Notes under the pieces: model-generated | The model's database searches: none | What the model was told of the DNA's origin: nothing | What the model saw: the letters and a program-made list of their open reading frames with translations, nothing else | DNA from: Pyrinomonadaceae bacterium | GTDB taxonomy: Bacteria; Acidobacteriota; Blastocatellia; Pyrinomonadales; Pyrinomonadaceae | Direction: 5' to 3' | DNA length: 11,756 bases | NCBI GenBank assembly: GCA_025937955.1 | Contig: JAICQI010000101.1 | Location: forward strand, 1 to 11,756 | Position numbers and translations under genes: made by a program | Part shown: one piece after another, positions 1 to 7,304 of the stretch | Layout: every line of letters starts with the position of its first letter | Position numbering within the stretch: position 1 is the first letter of the stretch

Positions 1-780
1 ATGTCCGCATCACTTTCGGTCATTATTCCTGCATACAATGAGGCTGCCCGGCTGGGAAAAACTGTTCGGGCGGTAGTGGATTACCTGCGTCAAAATTCGC
101 CGGAAGCCGAAGTGATCGTGGTCGACGACGGCTCGTCAGACGAAACTGCCGAAATCGCGCGCGCGGGTTTCGCTGACTCCGGAAACTTGCGCACCTCCGT
201 CATCAGTTACAAATCAAACCTGGGCAAGGGAAGGGCGGTCAGGCTTGGACTACTCGCCGCGCGCAGCGATGTGGCGTTGTTTTCCGACGCCGACCTCTCG
301 ACGCCGATCAGCGAAGCGCCCAAACTCGTCGACGCGATCGTGAACGAACAATACGACGTGACCTTCGGTTCGCGCGCTTTGGATCGTAAGCTGATCGGGG
401 TGCACCAATCCTGGCGCCGCGAACAAGGTGGACGCATCTTTAATCTCGTCGTTCGTTTAGCGACCGGAATGCCTTTCTGGGACACGCAGTGCGGTTTCAA
501 GGCTTTTCGCATGAGTGTCTGCCGGCCGCTTATTGAAGCTGCGACGATCGATCGGTTTGGGTTTGACGTAGAGTTGCTCTATCTCGCTTTCCGCGCCGGG
601 TTAAAGCTCAAAGAGGTCCCTGTGCGCTGGGATCACAATGAAGGCAGCAAGGTGAGCGTGATGAGCGACAGTTTCAAGATGGTGAATGAAGTGGGACTGA
701 TCCGGCAGCAAGCCCGGCGGGGCGTTTACGACACTGCGATCCGCGCGGTGCACGATTTAAGAAAGAACGATTCCCAATAG
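1..780 (+). CDS. Family 2 glycosyltransferase, dolichyl-phosphate glucosyltransferase (ALG5)-like
   Basis: This 259-residue protein has the GT-A fold signature of family 2 glycosyltransferases. The N-terminus contains SVIIPAYNE (residues 6-14), then VDDGSSDET (41-49) for nucleotide-sugar binding. The metal-binding DxD region is FSDADLSTP (94-102). FGSRALD (122-128), GRIFNLVVR (144-152), a DTQCGFK block (161-167) and FGFDVELL (186-193) are typical of the ALG5/dolichyl-phosphate-sugar synthase branch, which moves a sugar from a nucleotide donor to a polyprenyl phosphate at the inner membrane. I see no C-terminal membrane segments, so it is the compact soluble or peripheral form. Donor and acceptor cannot be read from sequence. 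The ATG is the first base of the window and fits the family start, but upstream signals cannot be seen. pdxJ follows after 36 bases. Confidence 0.88.
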   Translation: MSASLSVIIPAYNEAARLGKTVRAVVDYLRQNSPEAEVIVVDDGSSDETAEIARAGFADSGNLRTSVISYKSNLGKGRAVRLGLLAARSDVALFSDADLSTPISEAPKLVDAIVNEQYDVTFGSRALDRKLIGVHQSWRREQGGRIFNLVVRLATGMPFWDTQCGFKAFRMSVCRPLIEAATIDRFGFDVELLYLAFRAGLKLKEVPVRWDHNEGSKVSVMSDSFKMVNEVGLIRQQARRGVYDTAIRAVHDLRKNDSQ

Positions 781-808
781 GACCTATAAGGCCTATAGGA
801 CTTATAAT
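781..808 (+). promoter_or_regulatory. CCTATA palindromic cluster ending in a TATAAT box before pdxJ
   Basis: The gap between the glycosyltransferase stop and pdxJ consists of CCTATA-type words. CCTATA (783-788) and TATAGG (794-799) can pair across AGGCC, and CCTATAGG (792-799) is itself a palindrome. A perfect TATAAT lies at 803-808, only 8 bases before the pdxJ ATG, so a transcript from it would start at or next to the start codon. I see no good -35 box about 17 bases upstream. The 11-mer GACCTATAAGG (781-791) recurs exactly at 3616-3626. The promoter role is inference. Confidence 0.35.
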
Positions 809-816
809 GGCGAGCC

Positions 817-1569
817 ATGACAGCTCGACTCAACGTCAACATCGATCACGTCGCTACGGTGCGCCAGGCGCGGCGCGCGCCGGAGCCGAGCGTGATTGCA
901 GCGGCGATGGTGTGTGAGCAGGCTGGCGCGGATGGCATCACCGTACACCTGCGCGGCGACCGGCGACACATTCAGGATCTGGACGTCGAACTCTTGCGCA
1001 AGTCAGTAACGACGTATCTCAATCTTGAGATGGCCGCCACCGACGAGATGCTGGAGATCGCGCTCGCAGCAAAACCGGATGCAGTCTCGCTCGTCGCGGA
1101 AAAGCCGAACGAGATAACCACCGAAGGCGGGCTCGACGTCAAGACAAACCTCTCCGTGGTGCGCTCGACTGTAAGCAGCCTGCTACAAGCGAAGATTTTG
1201 CCCAGTTTGTTTATCGATCCCGATCCGCAACAGATCGAAGCCGCGCGAGAAGTGGGCGCGCAGCAGGTCGAGTTGTGCACCGCGGCGTATGCGGAAGCGA
1301 CGCTCGGCGCGCGCGGCATTCATGGCGAAGGAGCCGCTCACGCCGCACACGAGTTACGCCGGTTGAGAGATGGTGCTGAGCTGGCGACGCAGTATGGTCT
1401 GAACGTCGCCGCGGGCCATGGGCTGACTTACCGGAACGTCGGCGCGCTGGCGGAGATCAAGCTGATCACCGAATTCAACATCGGTCACAACATTATTGCG
1501 CGAGCGATTTTTGTGGGGCTTGAGAATGCGGTCCGAGAGATGCGCGCCGCGATAAGATCCAGGAAATAG
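817..1569 (+). CDS. pdxJ: Pyridoxine 5'-phosphate synthase PdxJ
   Basis: PdxJ condenses 1-deoxy-D-xylulose 5-phosphate with 3-amino-2-oxopropyl phosphate to give pyridoxine 5'-phosphate, the last ring-closing step of the DXP-dependent vitamin B6 pathway, in the cytoplasm. The 250-residue length is normal for this TIM-barrel enzyme. Family motifs are all present: LNVNIDHVATVRQAR (5-19), the GADGITVHLRGDRRHI block (37-52) with the catalytic His44, NLEM (69-72) with Glu71, TTEGGLDV (101-108), NVAAGHGLTY (196-205) with His201, and NIGHNIIARAI (221-231). The ATG at 817 gives the canonical N-terminus. The ribosome site is weak (GGCGAG close to the ATG), so initiation may be leaderless or coupled to the gene before. 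A long perfect hairpin begins on the base after its stop. Confidence 0.97.
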   Translation: MTARLNVNIDHVATVRQARRAPEPSVIAAAMVCEQAGADGITVHLRGDRRHIQDLDVELLRKSVTTYLNLEMAATDEMLEIALAAKPDAVSLVAEKPNEITTEGGLDVKTNLSVVRSTVSSLLQAKILPSLFIDPDPQQIEAAREVGAQQVELCTAAYAEATLGARGIHGEGAAHAAHELRRLRDGAELATQYGLNVAAGHGLTYRNVGALAEIKLITEFNIGHNIIARAIFVGLENAVREMRAAIRSRK

Positions 1570-1646
1570 CTTAGCCACAAAAAGGCACAAAAAGCACAAA
1601 ATGAATCAGAAAGCCTTTGTGCTTTTTGTGCCTTTTTGTGGCTAAG
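1570..1646. repeat. 31-bp perfect inverted repeat between convergent pdxJ and atpC
   Basis: Bases 1570-1600 and 1616-1646 are perfect reverse complements, 31 bp each, around a 15-base loop (1601-1615). Each arm is built from a tandem word of about 9-10 bases, CACAAAAAG, repeated nearly three times. The element starts directly after the pdxJ stop and ends 12 bases before the atpC stop on the other strand. It is well placed to end transcription from both sides, because each arm is rich in A or T runs. The word structure and perfect symmetry look more like a dispersed REP- or MITE-like hairpin than a simple intrinsic terminator. Confidence 0.85.
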
Positions 1647-1657
1647 TTCTTTTGGTC

Positions 1658-2068
1658 TTACCTTCCAGAAGACGCAAGCTGGAGCCGTACCAATGATCGA
1701 TCCAGCTTGGTTTTGGTTGCTTCCAATTCCTCTTCCGATCCGGTCCAGGCGTTCAGTTGTTTTTCGAGCTTGTCGCGCGAGAGCTTCGCACGCGAGGCGT
1801 CGATCTCTTCAGGCAGTTCCGCAATGTCGGCGAGTACCGATACGTAATCGTCCCGCACCTCGACAAAGCCGCCCGACACGTGCAACGGATAACTCTTGCC
1901 CTCCTGCACGTAGGTCAACACACCCGTTTGCAGTTGCGAGATCAACGGCGTGTGGCCGGGCAGGATTCCCAACTCACCACCCAAACCCGGCACCGTCACC
2001 ATGTCAACCGGCTCAGCCAGAACGCGTCGCTCCGGCGTTACGACTTCGAGTTGAATCTTTTCCGCCAT
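1658..2068 (-). CDS. atpC: F1 ATP synthase epsilon subunit
   Basis: This 136-residue protein matches the F-type ATP synthase epsilon subunit, part of the central stalk, which couples rotation to catalysis and can inhibit ATP hydrolysis. The N-terminal beta-sandwich carries the usual motifs: LEVVTPERRVLAEPVDMV (7-24), PGLGGELGILPGHTPLIS (27-44), LQTGVL (46-51) and the SGGFVEV block (65-71). The C-terminal residues from about 87 form the two-helix regulatory domain, charged and helical. It lies 5 bases downstream of atpD on the same strand. No Shine-Dalgarno-like sequence precedes the ATG, so translation is probably coupled to atpD. The stop faces pdxJ across the 31-bp hairpin. Confidence 0.96.
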   Translation of the reverse strand: MAEKIQLEVVTPERRVLAEPVDMVTVPGLGGELGILPGHTPLISQLQTGVLTYVQEGKSYPLHVSGGFVEVRDDYVSVLADIAELPEEIDASRAKLSRDKLEKQLNAWTGSEEELEATKTKLDRSLVRLQLASSGR

Positions 2069-2073
2069 AGCGT

Positions 2074-3594
<1,521 letters not shown>

Positions 3595-3615
3595 ACTGTC
3601 TTTAAACTCCTCTTC

Positions 3616-3626
3616 GACCTATAAGG
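3616..3626. repeat. GACCTATAAGG word upstream of atpD
   Basis: This 11-base word is identical to bases 781-791 before pdxJ. It lies 21 bases beyond the atpD start, in the atpD leader or promoter region, where the minus strand reads CCTTATAGGTC. It includes a TTATAG on the minus strand that could serve as a -10 box, but I find no matching -35. Confidence 0.4.
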
Positions 3627-3636
3627 GCGAACAAAA

Positions 3637-3685
3637 CTGGCAGGATTAAAAGCCAGACAAGATAACACAGCCAATCAGATCTGGC
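3637..3685. repeat. Degenerate repeat with CTGGC/GCCAG arms
   Basis: CTGGC (3637-3641), GCCAG (3652-3656) and a second CTGGC (3681-3685) alternate as complementary words in an A-rich stretch, so two alternative small hairpins are possible. The stretch has the look of a decayed dispersed repeat. It sits in the 214-base divergent gap between atpD and the gntR gene, next to a clearer hairpin. Function unknown. Confidence 0.35.
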
Positions 3686-3689
3686 AAAA

Positions 3690-3759
3690 TTAGCCGCAGA
3701 TAAACGCGGATGAACGCAAATAAGAAAAACTGCGTTGATTTACGTTCATCTGCGGCTAA
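3690..3759. repeat. Imperfect hairpin, GCCGCAGAT family, copy 1
   Basis: Bases 3690-3718 and 3731-3759 are inverted copies matching at 24 of 29 positions around a 12-base loop. The outer 12 bp (TTAGCCGCAGAT) are perfect. The right arm shares the exact 17-mer CGTTCATCTGCGGCTAA with the right arm of the hairpin at 5141-5203, and the left arms agree at 19 of 21 positions in their core. The two are therefore members of one repeat family. This one sits in the divergent gap between atpD and gntR, so it is unlikely to be just a terminator. Confidence 0.8.
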
Positions 3760-3780
3760 ATCTGAAACCTGAAACCTTAC

Positions 3781-3802
3781 TTGTACTACTATCGTAGTAC
3801 AA
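3781..3802. promoter_or_regulatory. Palindromic GntR/YtrA-type operator
   Basis: TTGTACTAC and GTAGTACAA form perfect 9-bp arms around a 4-base TATC spacer. The site ends 6 bases before the ATG of the GntR-family gene. Palindromes with GTAC/TAGTAC half-sites are typical of YtrA-type GntR regulators, and a site at the regulator's own start points to autoregulation of the gntR-slipin pair. TACTAT (3787-3792) inside it could be a -10 box, so binding would block the promoter and the start region together. No clear -35 is visible. Binding is inference. Confidence 0.75.
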
Positions 3803-3808
3803 TCCGAG

Positions 3809-4204
3809 ATGAGTCAGATCTTCTCATTGAGCCCTTCGCATCCCATGCCGCTCTACGCGCAGTTAACGCGCGCGATTCGCTTCGCGATCGCAACCGGGCG
3901 GCTCCGGATCGGGGAACAACTGCCAACCGTCCGACAGTTGGCAGTGGAGCTACGCGTCAACGCCAACACGGTCGCCAAGGTTTACGCCGAGTTGGAACGC
4001 TCCGGCATCCTCGAAACACGAAGAGGCGTGGGAACGTTTGTTAGCGCCCGCCATCTCGAAACAGGTCATCGCGAAGAACACGAAAAGCACTTGCAGGAAC
4101 TGGTCGATCGGTTCCTCGAAGAAGCGAGTGCGATGGGTTTCTCGCGCGACGACTTGCTCGATCAACTTCAGAGCCGGCGCAAGAAGGAGATTAAGAATGT
4201 CTAG
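3809..4204 (+). CDS. GntR-family transcriptional regulator, YtrA subfamily
   Basis: This 131-residue protein has an N-terminal GntR winged helix-turn-helix at about residues 12-80. It runs from PLYAQLTRAIRFAIATGRL through GEQLPTVRQLAVELRVN to NTVAKVYAELERSGILETRR, ending with the GVGTFV wing. The C-terminal tail is only about 50 residues, helical and charged, which is diagnostic of the short YtrA subfamily and excludes the FadR, HutC and MocR types with large effector or aminotransferase domains. YtrA regulators generally repress their own operon, often with membrane-protein genes. Here the partner is a slipin: the stop codon overlaps the slipin start by 8 bases. A 22-base palindrome just upstream is the likely operator. 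The effector is unknown. Confidence 0.93.
   Translation: MSQIFSLSPSHPMPLYAQLTRAIRFAIATGRLRIGEQLPTVRQLAVELRVNANTVAKVYAELERSGILETRRGVGTFVSARHLETGHREEHEKHLQELVDRFLEEASAMGFSRDDLLDQLQSRRKKEIKNV
4184..4190 (+). promoter_or_regulatory. Ribosome binding site of the slipin gene
   Basis: AAGGAGA is a strong Shine-Dalgarno sequence lying inside the end of the gntR coding region, 6 bases before the ATG at 4197. It supports that ATG over the in-frame ATG 53 codons upstream, whose extension would read out of frame through gntR. Confidence 0.85.
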
Positions 4205-5132
4205 TTCTACGACGAGCCTGACCGAAACCAGGAGTAACGTGCCCTCAGTTGACGTCGCGCGCATCAACATCGTGTCTACGGTGGCTTTACTCGTGCCCCT
4301 TCTTTTAGGCGGCCTCGCCACCTGGTTAACGTTCAATCCCGCCGGAATTGTCCTGGGATTGTTGTTGGGATTTCTGGTCGCGCAAGCGCCGAAGATCGCG
4401 CGGCAGTGGGAACGAGCTGTAGTTTTGAGACTAGGAAGATATGTTGGATTGCGTGGTCCAGGTCTGTTCTGGATCATACCTTTTGTTGACACTGTTTCAG
4501 CGTGGGTGGACCAGCGAGTGATCACGACAAGCTTCGCTGCTGAAGAAACGCTGACGTCTGACACTGTTCCCGTGAACGTCGACGCCGTGCTCTTTTGGAT
4601 GGTCTACGATCCGGAGAAGGCGGCGCTCGAAGTGCAGAACTATCCACAGGCGGTTAGTTGGGCGGCGCAAACTGCGCTGCGCGACATCATCGGCAGAACT
4701 TCGCTGACGGATCTGCTCCGTGGTCGCGAGCGCATCGAGGAAGAGTTGCAGGTACTGATTGACGAACGCTCAAACCCGTGGGGCGTGACTGTGCAATCGG
4801 TCGAGATGCGCGACGTGATTATTCCTCCGGCGCTTCAGGATGCGATGTCGCGCGAGGCGCAGGCTGCCAGGGAGAAACAAGCGCGCATAATCCTGGGCCA
4901 GGCTGAAGTGGAGATTGCACACTCATTTGAAACTGCGGCCCGGTCTTATCGAGACAATCCAACAGCGTTGCACCTGCGCGCGATGAACATGCTTTATGAA
5001 GGCTTGAAGGAAAAGGGCGCGTTGATGCTGGTACCGAGCAGTGCGGTGGAATCAATGGGCATGGGCGGCTTGCTCGGCGCGGCTGCGCTACGGCAGCAAA
5101 GCCTCACCGGCAGCGAAGAAGCGCCTGAATAG
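4197..5132 (+). CDS. SPFH-domain membrane protein, slipin/stomatin family
   Basis: This 311-residue protein belongs to the stomatin-like slipins, which oligomerise on membranes and organise microdomains or regulate membrane proteases and channels. Two hydrophobic segments near the N-terminus (about 25-44 and 48-63), separated by TFNPAG, form a membrane hairpin. The SPFH domain runs from about 68 to 230, with RAVVLRLGRYVGLRGPGLFW leading into the IIPFVDTV block (93-100), DTVPVNVDAVLFW (122-134) and VQSVEMRDVIIPP (199-211). A charged helical stretch rich in Ala, Gln and Glu follows (216-250), as expected for oligomerisation. No NfeD-like protease gene, the common slipin partner, lies nearby. 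The start overlaps the gntR stop (ATGTCTAG), so the two are co-translated. The last 35 residues, with a Gly/Ala/Met-rich patch, are not recognisable. Confidence 0.92.
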   Translation: MSSSTTSLTETRSNVPSVDVARINIVSTVALLVPLLLGGLATWLTFNPAGIVLGLLLGFLVAQAPKIARQWERAVVLRLGRYVGLRGPGLFWIIPFVDTVSAWVDQRVITTSFAAEETLTSDTVPVNVDAVLFWMVYDPEKAALEVQNYPQAVSWAAQTALRDIIGRTSLTDLLRGRERIEEELQVLIDERSNPWGVTVQSVEMRDVIIPPALQDAMSREAQAAREKQARIILGQAEVEIAHSFETAARSYRDNPTALHLRAMNMLYEGLKEKGALMLVPSSAVESMGMGGLLGAAALRQQSLTGSEEAPE

Positions 5133-5140
5133 GATTCGGC

Positions 5141-5203
5141 CCGCAGATGTACGCGGATGAAACGCCGATAAGAAATCTGCGTTTCATCCGCGTTCATCTG
5201 CGG
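5141..5203. repeat. 25-bp inverted repeat, GCCGCAGAT family, copy 2
   Basis: Bases 5141-5165 and 5179-5203 are inverted copies with one mismatch in 25, around a 13-base loop. The flanking CTAA extends to 5207, directly before the stop codon of the minus-strand gene. The element fills the gap between the convergent slipin gene and the small acidic protein gene, so it could end both transcripts. It is the same family as the hairpin at 3690-3759. Confidence 0.85.
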
Positions 5204-5207
5204 CTAA

Positions 5208-5477
5208 TCACTTTTCGGGATCGATCCGGATCTTCATTCGCTGCAACACCTGAAGATCCTCTTCGGTGAGATCGAGGGCGGCGCCGTCCGTCACAGCTTC
5301 ATCGTCTCCGGCGTGAGGCCGCAGTCCGATCTCGAGCCGGAGCGTCAATTCCATCTCATATCCGGCTTCGCGCAGGCGTTCAATGGCTTCCGCAACCTTG
5401 GTCGAGTTCTCCACCGACTCGTTTATGGCCGAGCCAATCTCGCGAACTATCTCTTTTGCGTCGTCATCGATTTCCAT
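5208..5477 (-). CDS. Small acidic protein of unknown function
   Basis: This 89-residue protein is rich in Glu and Asp. Residues about 1-40 are predicted helical, with a heptad-like pattern through REIGSAINESVENSTKVAEAIERL. A more beta-like stretch, MELTLRLEIGL (42-52), follows, and the tail LTEEDLQVLQRMKIRIDPEK is again charged. I recognise no domain, signal peptide or membrane segment. The reading frame fills the space between a hairpin at its 3' end and a divergent start at its 5' end, which supports it as real. No Shine-Dalgarno sequence precedes the ATG. It is convergent with the slipin gene and divergent from pfkA; neither neighbour explains its role. Confidence 0.65.
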   Translation of the reverse strand: MEIDDDAKEIVREIGSAINESVENSTKVAEAIERLREAGYEMELTLRLEIGLRPHAGDDEAVTDGAALDLTEEDLQVLQRMKIRIDPEK

Positions 5478-5492
5478 CTGGTTTTGGTTGGT

Positions 5493-5521
5493 ATGCTACG
5501 CGAAACATTTAGGATCGGCAA
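5493..5521 (-). promoter_or_regulatory. Candidate sigma-70 promoter for the small acidic protein
   Basis: On the minus strand, TTGCCG (5521-5516) and TAGCAT (5498-5493) are separated by exactly 17 bases, each matching 4 of 6 consensus positions. Transcription would begin about 9 bases before the ATG at 5477, leaving almost no leader and fitting the absence of a ribosome site. Confidence 0.3.
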
Positions 5522-5551
5522 TTGATAATCGTCAATGATAGACTTGCCCCC

Positions 5552-6667
5552 ATGTTTGGAACCATCGGCATCCTGACAGGCGGCGGCGACGCCCCCGGAC
5601 TCAATGCCGTTATTCGTGCTGTGGTGAAGACTGCCACTTGTGAACACGGCATGCGCGTCATCGGTATCGAAGACGGCTTCGAAGGACTGCTCGGCGCGAC
5701 CCGCACCCGCCTTCTCTCACCCAGCGACGTGCGTGGATTGCTTCCGCGAGGTGGAACAATTCTCGGAACACGTAATCGCGGTGCCTTCGTCGAACGCGCG
5801 TGTGAAGGAACTAATCGCGATGTCGAAAGCGTCTACCAGGAAGCGATCTCGAACATGAAGATCGTTGGTATCGACGCGCTCGTGGTCCTGGGCGGCGAAG
5901 GAACACTGACGATAGCCGCTGAGTTCCACAAACGTGGCGTTCCTGTATGCGGCGTGCCGAAGACCATCGACAACGATCTGGCCTGTACCGAACTCACGTT
6001 CGGCTTTGTCACTGCGCTGGACATCGCCACCGAAGCTCTCGATCGTTTGCACACCACTGCCGAGTCGCACGATCGCGTAATGATTCTCGAAGTGATGGGC
6101 CGGCACGCCGGCTGGATCGCGCTTCACTCAGGTATCGCGGGTGGCGCCGACGTCATCCTGATTCCGGAAATTCCCTTCTCGCTCGAGGTCGTTGCGGAGA
6201 AGATTCGCGCGCGCGACGCCAGTGGCTCGAATTTCAGCATTATCGTGGTGGCGGAAGGCGCGCAGGAGATCGGGCACGAGTTGGTTTATCAAGACAAGGG
6301 TGATGGAAAACGTGCACCTCGTCTCGGTGGCATCGGCCAGCACCTGCAGCAGGATCTTGAAGAAGTTACCGGACGTGAGACGCGTTGCGTGGTGCTCGGA
6401 CATCTCCAGCGCGGTGGCAGGCCAAATGCATTCGATCGCATGCTGGCGACCAATTTTGGCTCGAGTGCAGTGCGGGCCATAGCCAGCGAAAAGAGCGGCG
6501 TGATGGTGGCTTTGCAGGCCGGGGATGTCGTTACCGTGCCGCTTACCGAGGCAATCAGGGGCATTAAGACTGTGCCTCCTAACGGACAGTTGGTCCGGAC
6601 GGCACGTGATACCGGTATTTCCTTTGGCGCTCCTGACGAGGCCAGTTATCATAAGGGGAATAGTTAA
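5552..6667 (+). CDS. pfkA: 6-phosphofructokinase, ATP-type by the Gly104 position
   Basis: This enzyme phosphorylates fructose 6-phosphate to fructose 1,6-bisphosphate, the committed step of glycolysis. The 371-residue protein starts at the ATG at 5552, giving the family N-terminus MFGTIGILTGGGDAPGLNAV; a TTG 10 codons upstream is in frame but unneeded. Motifs are the phosphate-binding GGGDAPGLN (10-18), GGEGT (114-118), PKTIDND (136-142) with the catalytic Asp140, MGRHAGWIA (182-190), IPE (204-206), and the GHLQRGG block (283-289). The residue equivalent to E. coli Gly104 is Gly117, which marks ATP as donor; diphosphate enzymes have Asp. The residue equivalent to E. coli Gly124 is Lys137, which is otherwise typical of diphosphate enzymes. 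No Shine-Dalgarno sequence is visible. greA follows after 12 bases. Confidence 0.93.
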   Translation: MFGTIGILTGGGDAPGLNAVIRAVVKTATCEHGMRVIGIEDGFEGLLGATRTRLLSPSDVRGLLPRGGTILGTRNRGAFVERACEGTNRDVESVYQEAISNMKIVGIDALVVLGGEGTLTIAAEFHKRGVPVCGVPKTIDNDLACTELTFGFVTALDIATEALDRLHTTAESHDRVMILEVMGRHAGWIALHSGIAGGADVILIPEIPFSLEVVAEKIRARDASGSNFSIIVVAEGAQEIGHELVYQDKGDGKRAPRLGGIGQHLQQDLEEVTGRETRCVVLGHLQRGGRPNAFDRMLATNFGSSAVRAIASEKSGVMVALQAGDVVTVPLTEAIRGIKTVPPNGQLVRTARDTGISFGAPDEASYHKGNS

Positions 6668-6679
6668 GAGGACGAAGCC

Positions 6680-7156
6680 GTGTCACAGGGAATCAAAGAA
6701 AAACTCCAGGGCGAACTAGACGAACTGGAAACCGAACTTCGCATTCACTTGCCCAAAGAGATCAAGCGGGCGCTCGAGTTTGGCGACCTCCGCGAGAACT
6801 CCGAATACCGCGCCGCCCTCGACCGGCAAAACGTGGTAAAAGCCCGCATCGTCGAGCTGCGACAAAGGATTAGTGAAATCGCGTCGATAGATCCGAACAA
6901 AGTGCCGCGCGATAAGGCGTCGTACGGCTCCACGCTGGTGCTGTACGATGGCGAGAAAGACGAGGAAGTGACGTACAGGCTGGTAACGCCGGAGGAGAGT
7001 GATCCGGCACAAGGTTTGATATCGACGACGTCGCCGGTGGGCCGGAGTTTGATGGGCAAGCAGGAGGGCGACGAGGTGGCAGTGCGAACACCTGCCGGCG
7101 CGCGCACTTTCGAGATCCGGCAGTTGCGTACGCTACATGACGAACTCGAACAATAA
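6680..7156 (+). CDS. greA: Transcription elongation factor GreA
   Basis: GreA enters the secondary channel of RNA polymerase and stimulates cleavage of backtracked RNA, rescuing stalled complexes. The 158-residue protein has the usual two parts. An N-terminal antiparallel coiled coil runs to about residue 70; its tip carries GDLRENSEY (35-43), including the Mg-coordinating acidic pair Asp36 and Glu39. The C-terminal FKBP-like domain ends with SPVGRSLMGKQEGDEVAV. The start is GTG at 6680, supported by AGAGGA 7 bases upstream. Only 12 bases separate it from pfkA, so the two are probably one transcript. A tandem-word hairpin follows its stop. Confidence 0.95.
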   Translation: MSQGIKEKLQGELDELETELRIHLPKEIKRALEFGDLRENSEYRAALDRQNVVKARIVELRQRISEIASIDPNKVPRDKASYGSTLVLYDGEKDEEVTYRLVTPEESDPAQGLISTTSPVGRSLMGKQEGDEVAVRTPAGARTFEIRQLRTLHDELEQ

Positions 7157-7173
7157 ACATACTTTCTTGAGAG

Positions 7174-7248
7174 TTTTCACGCAAAGACGCAAAGACGCAA
7201 AGTAATGATCGCGGTCCACCCTGCATCTTTGCGCCTTTGTGTGTAAAA
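7174..7248. repeat. ACGCAAAG tandem-word hairpin after greA
   Basis: The left arm (7174-7201) contains three tandem copies of the 8-base word ACGCAAAG. The right arm (7227-7248) carries the inverted words CTTTGCGC and CTTTGTGTG with TAAAA, pairing imperfectly with TTTTCACGC and the following words. The central 25 bases are unpaired. It lies between greA and the phosphatidyltransferase gene and could act as a terminator, but the tandem words resemble a dispersed repeat. Confidence 0.7.
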
Positions 7249-7304
7249 TTAACCCGGCCGCGGCTTTTAGGGCATAATGTCGCGAGGAGAAACGAACGTA
7301 ACAG

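Noticed and set aside
1636..2070. Long plus-strand open frames across 1617-2080
   Set aside because: They lie antisense to atpC, whose protein is a clear family match, and have low-complexity Arg/Pro/Ser composition.
4038..4196. A 53-residue N-terminal extension of the slipin
   Set aside because: It would read gntR in another frame, has basic low-complexity sequence, and the strong ribosome site favours the ATG at 4197.
3950..4564. A 204-codon minus-strand open frame across gntR and slipin
   Set aside because: It is antisense to two recognisable proteins and shows no domain; it is a by-product of GC-rich codon use.
5522..5551. TTG start 10 codons before pfkA
   Set aside because: The family N-terminus begins at the ATG at 5552, and the extension overlaps the likely promoter region.
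6128..6652. Minus-strand open frames opposite pfkA and accC
   Set aside because: They are antisense to strongly conserved enzymes and have no recognisable motif.
7174..7248. A CRISPR-like array from the ACGCAAAG words
   Set aside because: The words are directly tandem with no spacers and inverted on the far side; this is a hairpin, not an array.
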